Source: Deltaproteobacteria bacterium (GTDB lineage: Bacteria; Desulfobacterota; Syntrophia; Syntrophales; Smithellaceae). From it: a stretch of 50,569 bases of DNA. The stretch spans positions 1 to 50,569 of the forward strand of contig JAGVUJ010000279.1 of the NCBI GenBank assembly GCA_019136325.1. The letters run 5' to 3'. The notes beneath the pieces are model-generated. The model was not told the DNA's origin, did not search any database, and worked only from the letters and a program-made list of their open reading frames with translations. This document shows, piece after piece, positions 8,497 through 16,679 of this stretch; the stretch's first letter is position 1, and the number at the start of each line of letters is the position of its first letter. The position numbers and the translations under genes are program-made.

Positions 8497-9384
8497 ATGT
8501 TAACGGATAACATCCTCAATCTGATAGGCAATACGCCGCTCATCCAGCTCAAAAATTCGCGCATTTTCGCCAAAGCTGAATTCCTGAATCCGGGGGGAAG
8601 CATCAAAGACCGTGTTGCCTTATCGATGCTGGAAGGCGCCGAGCGCGACGGGAAATTAAAACCGGACACGATCATTGTTGAACCCACCAGCGGGAACACC
8701 GGCATCGGCGTGGCGCTTGTCGGACGGCTAAAGGGATACCGTGTAATGATCGTGATGCCCGAGAACATGAGTGAAGAGCGCAAGAAACTCATTGAGGCGC
8801 TGGGCGCTGAATTGATTTTAACGCCCGCCGAAGAAAGCATCGGAGGGGCTGTGAAAAAAGTCGCTGAACTGGCGGCATCGAATCCGAACGTGTATGTGCC
8901 GCAGCAATTTGAAAATCCGGACAACCCGCGCGTGCACTACGAAGAAACCGCGCGCGAATTATGGCGTCAGATGAACGGGGTAATCGATTGTTTCGTTGCG
9001 GGCGTCGGAAGCGGCGGAACCCTCCAGGGCATCGGAAAGTTTCTTAAGGAGCATCGGCCCGACGTTCGCATTATAGCTGTAGAACCGAAAAACGTTTCCG
9101 CGTTGCTTGGCCACGAGCCGGGTTTGCACCAAATACAGGGAATCGGCGATGGCTTTATTCCCGCCGTACTCGATGTCAATCTGGTGGACGACGTTATTGA
9201 AGTCACCGATGAAGCCGCCATCGAAACGACACGTGACCTGGGAAGAAGCATGGGGCTCCTGGTCGGCATTTCATCCGGAGCGAATGTCTGGGCCGCGCGT
9301 CAGTTGGAGAAAAAATATCCGGGTAATATTGCAACGGTGCTTCCCGACCGTGCCGAACGGTATTTCAGCACAGCGCTGTTGTAA
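8497..9384 (+). CDS. cysK: Cysteine synthase (O-acetylserine sulfhydrylase family)
   Basis: This 295-residue fold-type II PLP enzyme makes cysteine from O-acetylserine (or a related ester) and sulfide. Motifs: GNTPLI at 11-16, PLP lysine in GGSIKDRV (Lys37), substrate loop TSGNTG (64-69), the phosphate-binding glycine loop GVGSGGTLQG, SSGAN, and the typical PDRAERYFST end. Length is at the short end of the family (about 300-310) but both ends are intact. Whether it is CysK- or CysM-type cannot be decided. It lies about 100 nt after the aminotransferase gene and may be the last gene of that operon. Confidence 0.9.
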   Translation: MLTDNILNLIGNTPLIQLKNSRIFAKAEFLNPGGSIKDRVALSMLEGAERDGKLKPDTIIVEPTSGNTGIGVALVGRLKGYRVMIVMPENMSEERKKLIEALGAELILTPAEESIGGAVKKVAELAASNPNVYVPQQFENPDNPRVHYEETARELWRQMNGVIDCFVAGVGSGGTLQGIGKFLKEHRPDVRIIAVEPKNVSALLGHEPGLHQIQGIGDGFIPAVLDVNLVDDVIEVTDEAAIETTRDLGRSMGLLVGISSGANVWAARQLEKKYPGNIATVLPDRAERYFSTALL

Positions 9385-9389
9385 TCGCT

Positions 9390-9516
9390 TAATTCCATTC
9401 CAATTCAAACGCTGCCTTTGTTGGCTGCGTCGTCGGCGTCCTCAACGTATTAGTTATACGCCTCCGGCGCCTCCTCCTTGCCGCCGCGGTATCATCATTG
9501 AATTGAAATGGAATTA
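9390..9516. repeat. 127-bp element bounded by 19-bp inverted repeats
   Basis: The left arm (9390-9408, TAATTCCATTCCAATTCAA) and right arm (9498-9516) are reverse complements with one mismatch. The interior is GC-rich, with GCTGCGTCGTCGGCGTCCTC and CGCCTCCGGCGCCTCC segments that are partly complementary to each other. It begins 6 nt after the cysK stop. No transposase is present. It could be a non-autonomous mobile or REP-type repeat, or a large transcript stem-loop. Confidence 0.6.
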
Positions 9517-9647
9517 CAAAGCGTGTTATCATTTCAGCATGCTTCTGGCGGATCATGGTGCCCTTAGGGTAAACCCAGAAATAAAAAATAAATTTGCGAA
9601 AGAAAAAACGGGCGTTTCAAAAAGACTCGCCTTGTATTAAGAGTTTC

Positions 9648-10133
9648 TTATCTTACTTTCACATATCCCGGCATTGACCAAATACCTTTAGGAACATTGG
9701 TTTCTTTTCCTATTTTGAGATATGCACATCCAAGATAGTCTTTTTCTGTTTTAAACAAAACATAGCCATTAGGATCGAAAAGAGCACCTGGGAAATCAAC
9801 CAAATTATTATACCAATGTCCATCACAATGATAAAGGGCATGTCTAGCTCCAACTTTCCATTCTCTATTCAATCTATTACCTGACATGCCACGAGGAAAT
9901 GAAAGTTTGTTATTTATTTGCGTTTTTGAGTATCCCATAGATGCCTCCTTTACGGTTGATTGAATGTTTTTCTTCCCAATAAAGTCATTTTTATTTTCCA
10001 AAATAGGCTGAACGTTGGAATCATCAAGACCGGCCAACCTTCGAAGTGTTGAGTTAGGCGTGTCCTCAAAAGCACGTGCATGTTTTTGTAACCAAGCATA
10101 AACCTCATCATCTATCCTTATTACTGGGGACAT
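9648..10133 (-). CDS. SeqA/RHH-like N-terminal domain protein with unknown C-terminal domain
   Basis: The 161-residue product starts with a stretch similar to the N-terminus of SeqA and other ribbon-helix-helix proteins: IRIDDEVYAWLQKHA, then TPNSTLRRLAGLDD (residues 5-38), where the first strand and two helices are expected. A linker follows, and then a domain (residues 65-161) rich in aromatic residues (WKVGARHALYHCDGHWYNNL, FDPNGYVLFKTEKDYLG) that I do not recognise. The gene is clearly more AT-rich than its neighbours and lies between an inverted-repeat element and a toxin-antitoxin pair, so it was probably acquired. It is perhaps a DNA-binding or restriction-associated accessory protein; no function can be assigned. 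Confidence 0.6.
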   Translation of the reverse strand: MSPVIRIDDEVYAWLQKHARAFEDTPNSTLRRLAGLDDSNVQPILENKNDFIGKKNIQSTVKEASMGYSKTQINNKLSFPRGMSGNRLNREWKVGARHALYHCDGHWYNNLVDFPGALFDPNGYVLFKTEKDYLGCAYLKIGKETNVPKGIWSMPGYVKVR

Positions 10134-10341
10134 ATTACCTCCTTATGTTGATTTTGTAACAGTGTAACATAGTTTATTTGCTATGTCAATATTTTACTAA
10201 GTATTTTGATATAAGAGGGATATTCACTTGATCATTAATGATTGATGAAAAGAAATGAGGCAAGAAAATTAGGGATATACATGATAAGTTTTGCCAAGAG
10301 AGAAAACGTAAAAAAATCGGAACAGGTAGACTGAATTGAAC

Positions 10342-10644
10342 CTATCCAGCCATTCTCAAGGGATGGACTTCGTGGAAAACCTTTTTAGCCAAAGTGTCTT
10401 CTGCTTTATCCATATCAAAGCGACTCTGCAAATTGGTCCAATACCGTGGTTCCTGACCGAAATACCTGCCCAATCTGAGTGCGAGTTCCGCATTGACGGG
10501 ACGTTTGCCGCTGACAACATAGCTAATGCGCATGGCCGGAACACCTATATCATGCGCCAGCCGATACTGAGAAAGCTCCAGCTCATCCAATAATTCTTTT
10601 AAATAAACACCCGGGTGAACGGGTTTGATACTTTTTTTAGCCAT
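10342..10644 (-). CDS. higA: HigA-type antitoxin, XRE family
   Basis: This 100-residue HigA/VapI-type antitoxin starts with the signature HPGVYLKELLDELELSQYRLAHDIGV, followed by the helix-turn-helix (about residues 22-60: AMRISYVVSGKRPVNAELALRLGRYFG) and QEPRYWTNLQSRFD. It should bind and neutralise the HigB toxin encoded 11 nt upstream in the same transcript, and repress the shared promoter via the palindrome at 10945-10965. The start has AAGGAG 7 nt upstream. Toxin-first order is typical of higBA. Confidence 0.9.
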   Translation of the reverse strand: MAKKSIKPVHPGVYLKELLDELELSQYRLAHDIGVPAMRISYVVSGKRPVNAELALRLGRYFGQEPRYWTNLQSRFDMDKAEDTLAKKVFHEVHPLRMAG

Positions 10645-10655
10645 AATGAATCTCC

Positions 10656-10937
10656 TTAGTGGTAATCAACAATCTCAACTTTTTCGGCATTGCCATTATG
10701 CCAAACAAAACAAATACGCCATTGATCGTTGATTCTTATGCTCCATTGCCCCTGCCGCTTTCCTTTTAATGCTTCCAGGTGATTGGATGGCGGCAAACGC
10801 AAATCCTCAACATTGATTGCCGCGTCCAGTGCATTGAGTTTCATGAAAGACCGCTGCTGAATAACAATAGGAAATTTATTGGAATGTTCACGATGAAATA
10901 TCTTTTCGGTCTCACGGCAACGAAACGATTTAATCAT
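10656..10937 (-). CDS. higB: HigB/RelE-type toxin
   Basis: This 93-residue protein is of the HigB/RelE superfamily, ribosome-dependent mRNA endonucleases: FRCRETEKIFH at the start, LEALKGKRQGQWSIRINDQWRICFVWHNGNAEKVEIVDYH at the end, including the conserved R-I-N-D-Q-W-R-I-C-F signature. It pairs with HigA immediately downstream. The ATG at 10937 has no visible Shine-Dalgarno; the predicted -10 box ends 6 nt upstream, so the transcript may start at or next to the ATG (leaderless). Confidence 0.9.
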   Translation of the reverse strand: MIKSFRCRETEKIFHREHSNKFPIVIQQRSFMKLNALDAAINVEDLRLPPSNHLEALKGKRQGQWSIRINDQWRICFVWHNGNAEKVEIVDYH

Positions 10938-10943
10938 GGGTAG

Positions 10944-10972
10944 ATAGTAAACAAATAGTTTACTAATGTCAA
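10944..10972 (-). promoter_or_regulatory. higBA promoter with overlapping palindromic operator
   Basis: On the minus strand: TTGACA (10972-10967), a 17-bp spacer, and TACTAT (10949-10944). A perfect inverted repeat TAGTAAAC-N5-GTTTACTA (10945-10965) fills the spacer and the -10 box. That is what is expected of an operator bound by HigA, giving autorepression. Confidence 0.75.
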
Positions 10973-11000
10973 GCCGATTTTTATAACGTAAAATGTAGTA

Positions 11001-12080
11001 TCACAAAACTTCTGCTAAAACCGTTCTGTCAATCTTCGATAAGGGCAATTTTTTTAAATCGTTCTGCGAGGCCCAGCGCCAGTTTTGGCAGGCGAGTGGT
11101 TTGGGGGTGCCTTTCAGCAAACGGCATTCGTAGGCGTGAAGGGTTACGCGAAAGTGCGAGTAGGTATGGTTGACAGAAGCCAGGTATTTTCCTGGCCGGA
11201 TAGAGATGCCGAGTTCTTCTTTCACACTGCGTCTCAAACTTTTTTCCGATTCTTCATTTGCTTTAATAAAACCGCCGGGGAGTTTCCACAAGGAGGCAAG
11301 CAAACCTGAAGCCGGTCGCTGGACAACCAGCAACATGTCCTTTGAATTTCGGATAACGGCGGCAGCCGCCTGCCGATGCGGGATTGCAGGAGTCTTTTTC
11401 GTAATCGGTAAAATGTTTTGAAAATCGTGACGTCGCGCCTGGCATAGATTGCCTATAGGACAGCGGGAACAATCCGGATTCTTTGGTTTACAAATTGTCG
11501 CTCCCAGATCCATCAGGGCCTGGTTGAAATCGCCTGGATGTTTGATGGGAATCTGCGATGCGGCGAGCTTCTGCAATTGCTTTTGTTCCTGAACGTCGTC
11601 CACCGGTTTGCGGATGGCAAATACACGGCACAAAATCCGGCGGACATTCCCGTCCACGGCGGGCAGAGACTTTCCATAGGCAATGCTTAAGATGGCCCCG
11701 GCAGTGTATTCACCGATACCGGGGAGTGTTTTTATTTCTTCCAGATTATCGGGGATTTTTCCACCGAACTTTTCCACGATCTCTTTAGCGGCAGCATGAA
11801 TATTTCTTGCCCGAGAATAGTAACCCAGATTTTCCCAGGTTTTGAGCACGTCTTGCAACGGAGCGCGGGCGAGCGCAGTAACGGTAGGAAAGGTTTTCAG
11901 AAAACGATGATAGTAGGGAATCACCGTATCAACCTGGGTCTGCTGGAGCATGATTTCCGAAATCCAGATACGGTAAGGATCGCCGGTTTTCCGCCAGGGA
12001 AGAGAGCGTTGATTGTGTTTATACCAACCCAGCAGTCGGCGGCTCAAAACATTTTTAATTTTTTCGGCGTCCTTCATCAT
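11001..12080 (-). CDS. mutY: A/G-specific adenine glycosylase MutY
   Basis: This 359-residue base-excision repair enzyme removes adenine mispaired with 8-oxoguanine. HhH-GPD domain: LPWR, catalytic Glu42 in SEIMLQQTQV, helix-hairpin-helix LPGIGEYTAGAIL, Asp143 in AVDGNVRRI. The 4Fe-4S cluster is C197-x6-C204-x2-C207-x5-C213. A C-terminal NUDIX-like 8-oxoG recognition domain (about 235-359) contains KLPGGFIKANEESEKSLRRSVKEELGI. No strong ribosome binding site precedes ATG 12080, and a terminator hairpin ends only about 15 nt upstream, so translation may be inefficient or initiation unusual. Confidence 0.95.
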   Translation of the reverse strand: MMKDAEKIKNVLSRRLLGWYKHNQRSLPWRKTGDPYRIWISEIMLQQTQVDTVIPYYHRFLKTFPTVTALARAPLQDVLKTWENLGYYSRARNIHAAAKEIVEKFGGKIPDNLEEIKTLPGIGEYTAGAILSIAYGKSLPAVDGNVRRILCRVFAIRKPVDDVQEQKQLQKLAASQIPIKHPGDFNQALMDLGATICKPKNPDCSRCPIGNLCQARRHDFQNILPITKKTPAIPHRQAAAAVIRNSKDMLLVVQRPASGLLASLWKLPGGFIKANEESEKSLRRSVKEELGISIRPGKYLASVNHTYSHFRVTLHAYECRLLKGTPKPLACQNWRWASQNDLKKLPLSKIDRTVLAEVL

Positions 12081-12090
12081 AGCGGCCGAG

Positions 12091-12122
12091 AAAAGGCGGT
12101 TGGAAAACTTGTTCCAACCGCC
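12091..12122 (-). terminator. Intrinsic terminator of the cytochrome gene
   Basis: A perfect 11-bp stem (12095-12105 with 12112-12122) with a 6-nt loop is followed on the minus strand by TTTTCT. It lies between the cytochrome stop (12166) and the mutY start (12080). Confidence 0.8.
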
Positions 12123-12165
12123 GACGTGTTATCAGAGAAAGAGGATGAGATGCGTGGAATAATCA

Positions 12166-12561
12166 TTATATTTTTCCTTTATCACGTATTTTAACGTGAC
12201 ACTCCCCGCATTTCGCCTTAATTTCACCCAGCTTTGTTTTTACAGTTTGCGCATCGCCTTTGGCAGCCGCTTTTGATAGTTCTTTCGCCAGCGCGGCTGA
12301 ATCCATCGTTATTTTCTTGGCCAGAGGATTGTCCAGTTTTTCGGCCGTCTTGCCTGTCTCTGCCGCCATTTCATCGGCATCTTTAATGATTGCCTTGAAA
12401 TTTTTCGCCTCAAGATTTTTGTTCATGGCTGTCAACGAAGCCGCGCGGGCCTGCATGATCTTCTGGACAGGACGTAGTTCCTGTTTTTTATCCTCAGCGG
12501 CGTAAGCTGAAACTGCGATGATAAAAATTGCAACAGAAAGAAGCATCATAAATTTTTTCAT
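12166..12561 (-). CDS. Periplasmic cytochrome c'/c556-like protein
   Basis: The 131-residue precursor has a Sec signal peptide (MKKFMMLLSV to about AYA, residue 22) and a mature four-helix-bundle-like sequence rich in Ala and Lys. A single C-terminal haem c site CGECH lies close to the end. Haem placement at the C-terminus is typical of the cytochrome c'/c556 fold. It probably acts as a periplasmic electron carrier or gas/ligand-binding protein. ATG 12561 is chosen because AGGAGG sits 6 nt upstream; an upstream in-frame ATG at 12567 abuts the Shine-Dalgarno. A terminator follows at 12091-12122. Confidence 0.85.
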   Translation of the reverse strand: MKKFMMLLSVAIFIIAVSAYAAEDKKQELRPVQKIMQARAASLTAMNKNLEAKNFKAIIKDADEMAAETGKTAEKLDNPLAKKITMDSAALAKELSKAAAKGDAQTVKTKLGEIKAKCGECHVKIRDKGKI

Positions 12562-12567
12562 AAGCAT

Positions 12568-12928
12568 CCTCCTTTAATCAATTTTTTTGCCTTATAACAT
12601 ATAAGGTGAGATCAAATCTATTGATATTATTTCTCATACCTTTTTGTCTTGACATATTCATAGGCAATCTTTACAGTTTATGAGGCTCGCTGAGAACATA
12701 CGCAGTGATAGTTGTTCCTGCCATCTGAATGTGGCGGGATAATGCGCTCTCGGATTTTCCCGGCGCTACGTTTCGAAAAACAAAGGTTCTTTAAAGCATA
12801 AGGGATCGTGAGGCAGGCTGAACGATAGCGAAGCGTAAGTAGAACTACTCACGGTATATCGGGATTGGAAATTATCCCCGCAGCCTTGCGCAGGGGGAAT
12901 CACCTTTACATCTTAACAGGAGATTAAA
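12568..12928. other. Intergenic region (361 bp), mostly leader of the cyclophilin gene
   Basis: After the divergent start of the cytochrome gene there is a promoter-like pair at 12649-12677, then about 245 nt before the cyclophilin ATG. The leader contains local hairpin potential: CCTGCCAT/ATGTGGCGGG near 12720, and TCCCC/GGGGGA near 12875-12897. It matches no riboswitch class I recognise. No ORF was accepted. Confidence 0.45.
12649..12677 (+). promoter_or_regulatory. Putative sigma70 promoter upstream of cyclophilin
   Basis: TTGACA at 12649-12654, a 17-bp spacer, TACAGT at 12672-12677. The -35 is perfect and the -10 is 4 of 6. It would give a 5' leader of about 245 nt. Confidence 0.45.
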
Positions 12929-13462
12929 ATGGCAAACGATTTAAAAGCGGTTATTGAAACCAGTAAGGGAACAATTCATTTGACACTTTTTGCGGATCAG
13001 ACACCGGTTACCGTCGGGAACTTTATCAATCTGGCGCGACGCGGTTACTATAATGGCTTGAAGTTTCACCGGGTGATTCCGGATTTCATGATTCAGGGCG
13101 GGTGTCCCTTCGGCGACGGCCGCGGCGGACCCGGCTACAGGTTTCAGGATGAATTCGTCAAAGAATTGCGTCACAGCAAGCCCGGCATTTTTTCGATGGC
13201 CAATGCCGGACCGCAGACCAACGGCAGTCAGTTTTTTATTACCCATGTACCAACCCCCTGGCTGGACGGCAAGCACACGGTATTCGGCGAAGTGGTCAGC
13301 GACGCCGACCAGAAAGTGGTCAATCAAATTGCCCAGGGCGATAAAATTGTTTCCGTAACCATTGAAGGCGACTTTACGGAGCTTATGGATAAAATGAAAC
13401 CGATTATAGAAAAGTGGAACGCTGTCCTGGATGAAAATTTTCCGAAACTTTTAAACGTTTAG
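12929..13462 (+). CDS. Peptidyl-prolyl cis-trans isomerase, cyclophilin type
   Basis: This 177-residue single-domain cyclophilin without a signal peptide is therefore cytoplasmic. It has the family core [29 protein letters not shown] (catalytic Arg in FHRVI), [23 protein letters not shown] and [11 protein letters not shown]. It accelerates proline isomerisation in protein folding. The ribosome binding site AGGAGA precedes ATG 12929. About 20 C-terminal residues after the cyclophilin core ([19 protein letters not shown]) form an extra helix. The gene is preceded by an unusually long leader. Confidence 0.92.
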   Translation: MANDLKAVIETSKGTIHLTLFADQTPVTVGNFINLARRGYYNGLKFHRVIPDFMIQGGCPFGDGRGGPGYRFQDEFVKELRHSKPGIFSMANAGPQTNGSQFFITHVPTPWLDGKHTVFGEVVSDADQKVVNQIAQGDKIVSVTIEGDFTELMDKMKPIIEKWNAVLDENFPKLLNV

Positions 13463-13501
13463 ATTTATAAAAACATTAATAAAATATGGGGTGGGGTCAT
13501 C

Positions 13502-14551
13502 GTGAGAAATGTAGTCACAACGCCTGAAAGAATGGTGGAAAAAGACGGGAAAATTAACTTCGGAACATTTCGCGCGCCTTTTACCAACGTCAATATTCTT
13601 GATGTGCCGTTTAACGAGTCGCGCAAAGCTTCCTCCTGGTGGAAGAGTTTCCGCCTGAAGGAATGGCAGCATTTCGGCGTCATTACGCCCTCGCATTATT
13701 TCGGCATGGTCATCTTTGACGCCAAATTTATGGGCGTTTCCTTTTTTTATGCGTATGACAGAAAAGAAAACAAACGCTTTGAACACAGCGTGCAGTTGCC
13801 GGGAAAATCTTCGCGCGTCGCTGCGCAGGTCTATGATGATTTTTGCGAATTCAAAAAGGGCGGCTATTATCTGCGTTTTGAAAACAAACTCAAAGACGGG
13901 TTTCATAAAATCATCGTGGATATCAAGGGCGTGAAAAATATTCCTGCGGTTCAAGGCGAGATAACCGTATTCGAAAATTTAAAAAGCATAGAGCCGCTTG
14001 TTCAGGTCTCTCCGGTTACGCCATTCCGGCCTTTTTACACACATAAATTCGCCGCGTCCGCCGGGGGAGAACTCCTGCTGGGCTCGCAAAAAGTTATCAT
14101 CAACAAAAAGGAAGATGTCGCCTTGATGGATGAACAGAAAACCTACTATCCGTATGTCAGTTTCTGGAAGTGGGCGACAGCCGCCGGGTACAACGAGTAC
14201 GGAGAATTGATGGCCTTCAATCTCTGCCAGAACATGATTGCCGATGACGAAGATTACAATGAAAACTGCATGTGGGTGGACGGCAAAATATACTGTTTGA
14301 AAGCGGCGCGCTTTAAATTTGATGAAAAAAACGTCCTGCATCAGTGGGAAGTCAGGACGAATGATGGCTTCATGGAATTACTGTTTACTCCGTCAGGGGA
14401 ACGGGCCGAGAAAATCAGCGTCGGGCTGATCGGATCCGATTTCCACCAGCCGTTCGGCATGTACAACGGTCGGTTCAAAGACGAGAACAACAGAATATAT
14501 CCGCTGACCAATCTGTTCGGACTGGCCGAGCATCACGTGACAAGATACTAA
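13502..14551 (+). CDS. DUF2804 family protein
   Basis: The 349-residue protein appears to belong to the DUF2804 family (PF10974): a beta-rich sequence with RLKEWQHFGVITPSHYFGMVIFDAKF, PFRPFYTHKF, a central DEQKTYYPYVSFWKWATAAG motif like the family's conserved D-x-x-x-x-x-P-x-x-x-x-W-x-W-A block, and LGLI/GMYNGRF near the end. Function is unknown; some relatives have been likened to lipocalin-like carotenoid hydratase-type folds. The frame begins with GTG 13502 behind GGGGT; ATG 13532 is an alternative. It overlaps the convergent nitroreductase gene by 4 nt. Confidence 0.75.
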   Translation: MRNVVTTPERMVEKDGKINFGTFRAPFTNVNILDVPFNESRKASSWWKSFRLKEWQHFGVITPSHYFGMVIFDAKFMGVSFFYAYDRKENKRFEHSVQLPGKSSRVAAQVYDDFCEFKKGGYYLRFENKLKDGFHKIIVDIKGVKNIPAVQGEITVFENLKSIEPLVQVSPVTPFRPFYTHKFAASAGGELLLGSQKVIINKKEDVALMDEQKTYYPYVSFWKWATAAGYNEYGELMAFNLCQNMIADDEDYNENCMWVDGKIYCLKAARFKFDEKNVLHQWEVRTNDGFMELLFTPSGERAEKISVGLIGSDFHQPFGMYNGRFKDENNRIYPLTNLFGLAEHHVTRY

Positions 14552-15408
14552 TGGTTCCCGACCCAGGTTGCGATGTATTCAAGTTTTTTAGCCGCGCCCC
14601 CTGAACCGGGATCATTCACTGTCCAAATGCCCTTCAAGCCTTCTTCTTCTGCCGCCAGCGCAAAATGGCACATGGCGATGCCGATATCCACACGCTGTAA
14701 ATCCGATTTCATGAAGGATAATTGTTTCAGGCCGGGCAGGCGTTTGATGTAAAAATGAAACAGGTTCGATTTGGATTCCATAATGATTCGCCAGGGCTGG
14801 AAGTTATTGGCCGAAGGCGCAAGGCGGACCATTTCGAGCGGTGTGGCGTAACGTCCGGCTTGTTCAATGGAAAGAGGGTTGCCGTCTTTGTAAAACAATG
14901 AGCTCCAGGGTTTGCGATTATTCGCTCCGGCAGATGTTCGAATGACGGAATCCATTACCGAGAGTTTTGTAACGGCATAACCGACCGGCGTTACGGCAGG
15001 CAGGACTTCGTCGGGTTTTAAAGCGATCTTCTGCGCAAAACCGCCGGTATTGAATGTTCCGCCCAGCCAGCAAGTGCCCAGTCCCAGATCGGTTGCCTTC
15101 AAAATGATTTTCTCCATGAGGTAGCCGAAGTCTTCCAGGTTGTAAGGTTTCTTTTCGACGGCGCCGACGATAAATCCCGCGGGATTTTTTATCATTCCAT
15201 AGGTGATCAGACCTTTGAGGGATTCCTTGTCCTGTGCCGTTGCCGCGATCAAGATAAACCGCGATTTCGTTCCGAAGGGTCCTGATGTGTTTTCCGAAAG
15301 AAATGCATTCAATGATGCCTCTTTTTCTTTTTCAACCGGTTGATCCGTGTAACTGCGAACGGATTTACGCTGTCGTATAATGTCCGTTATGCGTTTGTTG
15401 AAGAGCAT
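14548..15408 (-). CDS. Nitroreductase family protein, TM1586-like tandem form
   Basis: This 286-residue flavin-binding nitroreductase-fold protein is of the putative TM nitroreductase type (PF14512). RQRKSVRSYTDQPVEKE at the start is the canonical FMN-binding entry. DLGLGTCWLGGTFN follows in the middle. A second half contains LAPSANNFQPWRI, and the ending is YIATWVGNH. The substrate is unknown; members reduce quinones, nitro compounds or act as flavin-dependent redox enzymes. AGGAG lies 6-7 nt before ATG 15408. It ends in a 4-nt convergent overlap with the DUF2804 gene. Confidence 0.85.
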   Translation of the reverse strand: MLFNKRITDIIRQRKSVRSYTDQPVEKEKEASLNAFLSENTSGPFGTKSRFILIAATAQDKESLKGLITYGMIKNPAGFIVGAVEKKPYNLEDFGYLMEKIILKATDLGLGTCWLGGTFNTGGFAQKIALKPDEVLPAVTPVGYAVTKLSVMDSVIRTSAGANNRKPWSSLFYKDGNPLSIEQAGRYATPLEMVRLAPSANNFQPWRIIMESKSNLFHFYIKRLPGLKQLSFMKSDLQRVDIGIAMCHFALAAEEEGLKGIWTVNDPGSGGAAKKLEYIATWVGNH

Positions 15409-15454
15409 CGTATTCTCCTTGTTTCCTGAAATGATTGTTTGTCACACCGGCGTA

Positions 15455-16579
15455 TCATGATCTGCCGATAACGTTTTCTCCCAACATTATTCCCGACCGT
15501 TCAATGTATCTGTAAGCCATCAGTGATACCGCGATCAGCAAAAGAAGCGTCAGCAGAAGCGACACGACGTATCCTACGATATCCGCCGGCATGATATCGT
15601 ATATCCGGTGATAAACGGGAATGATGGTGAAAATGATGAGCGGATGGAAAAGATACATCGAATAACTGATCTTGCCCAGATAAGCGGTTTTGGCGTTGAC
15701 CAGAAAGCGGAAAGGATTCAATGCCAGTCCCAGCACAAGCAATGAAAAACAGATGCCGTGCAGAATCGTCCTGCCCCAGAGTAAATTCTGCATACTTTCG
15801 GTAAGCAGGAGGCCGTAAAACAGGACAAAGGCCAGGATCGATATCGTTCCATAGAGTTGTCGGGATTTCCATGTCGTTTTGATCATGTAATCAAAAAACA
15901 GCCGATAAATTATAATGCCGCAGATGAATACCGGCAAGTGCTGGAGAAAACCGAAGCCCCAAACGAAGCCGACATCCTCCGCATTCAGGTATCCGATCGC
16001 TACGCCGTAGTTTTTTATGACATACGACCATCCCCACGCGATCAGAACGGATGCGACAAACAAAGCCAGCGCTCCATGGAGATTGCGGATGTATTTGTGG
16101 ATTGCCGGAAAAATCAGGTACAGCAGGGCAATGACACCGACAGTCCAACTGGCCCATACAAATCCGGTTATGCAGCATGGCGCCAGATTAAACAAAAGCG
16201 AGGCGTTGATCAGAATTTCCCATGCCGGATGCAGCACATGAAAGACAACAGCATCGCGAATCCAATAGATCACCATCAACATATAAAACAAAGGCGCGAT
16301 CCGGAAAAAACGCCGGATGTAAAAGTTGCGCAGAAGCTGTTTCTCTTTCGAGCGCTTGTCCATGGCATAGGACAGGGAGAACGCGCTCAAGACAAAAAAG
16401 AGGCTGACGCCGGCGTCGCCGCCGTTGATTAAAAACGGGGCAATCCATTCGGGAATTGCGAGATTAGGTTGAGGAATCAGGATCAGGTGACTGATGATCA
16501 CATAGATGATTGCAAAGCAGCGCAGGGAATCCAGAAAGTCAAGGCGTACGTAAGGCTCTGTCGTAGAATGGTTTGACAT
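15455..16579 (-). CDS. Acyltransferase 3 family membrane protein
   Basis: From ATG 16579 the product has 374 residues and about ten hydrophobic segments. It matches the acyltransferase 3/OafA family: RLDFLDSLRCFAIIYVIISHL at the start with the conserved His, NGGDAGVSLFFVLSAFSLSY, KNYGVAI... and a C-terminal LGKISYSMYLFHPLIIF. Such proteins O-acylate cell-surface sugars, lipopolysaccharide, or secreted glycans. No glycan locus is nearby, so the target is unknown. GGAG sits 6 nt upstream of ATG 16579, which is preferred over the upstream frame start at 16606. Confidence 0.9.
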   Translation of the reverse strand: MSNHSTTEPYVRLDFLDSLRCFAIIYVIISHLILIPQPNLAIPEWIAPFLINGGDAGVSLFFVLSAFSLSYAMDKRSKEKQLLRNFYIRRFFRIAPLFYMLMVIYWIRDAVVFHVLHPAWEILINASLLFNLAPCCITGFVWASWTVGVIALLYLIFPAIHKYIRNLHGALALFVASVLIAWGWSYVIKNYGVAIGYLNAEDVGFVWGFGFLQHLPVFICGIIIYRLFFDYMIKTTWKSRQLYGTISILAFVLFYGLLLTESMQNLLWGRTILHGICFSLLVLGLALNPFRFLVNAKTAYLGKISYSMYLFHPLIIFTIIPVYHRIYDIMPADIVGYVVSLLLTLLLLIAVSLMAYRYIERSGIMLGENVIGRS

Positions 16580-16679
16580 GAAACGCTCCGGATGTGCAGG
16601 GCGCATTTGCCGGATAACCCAACGGTTGCAACATACGCCATTAACGTTATGGCGGATTGTTCGTGAAACAATCCCCGGT

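Noticed and set aside
16634..16676. Hairpins after purD as a terminator
   Set aside because: An 8-bp stem (GGATTGTT/AACAATCC) is present but no T-run follows on the minus strand.
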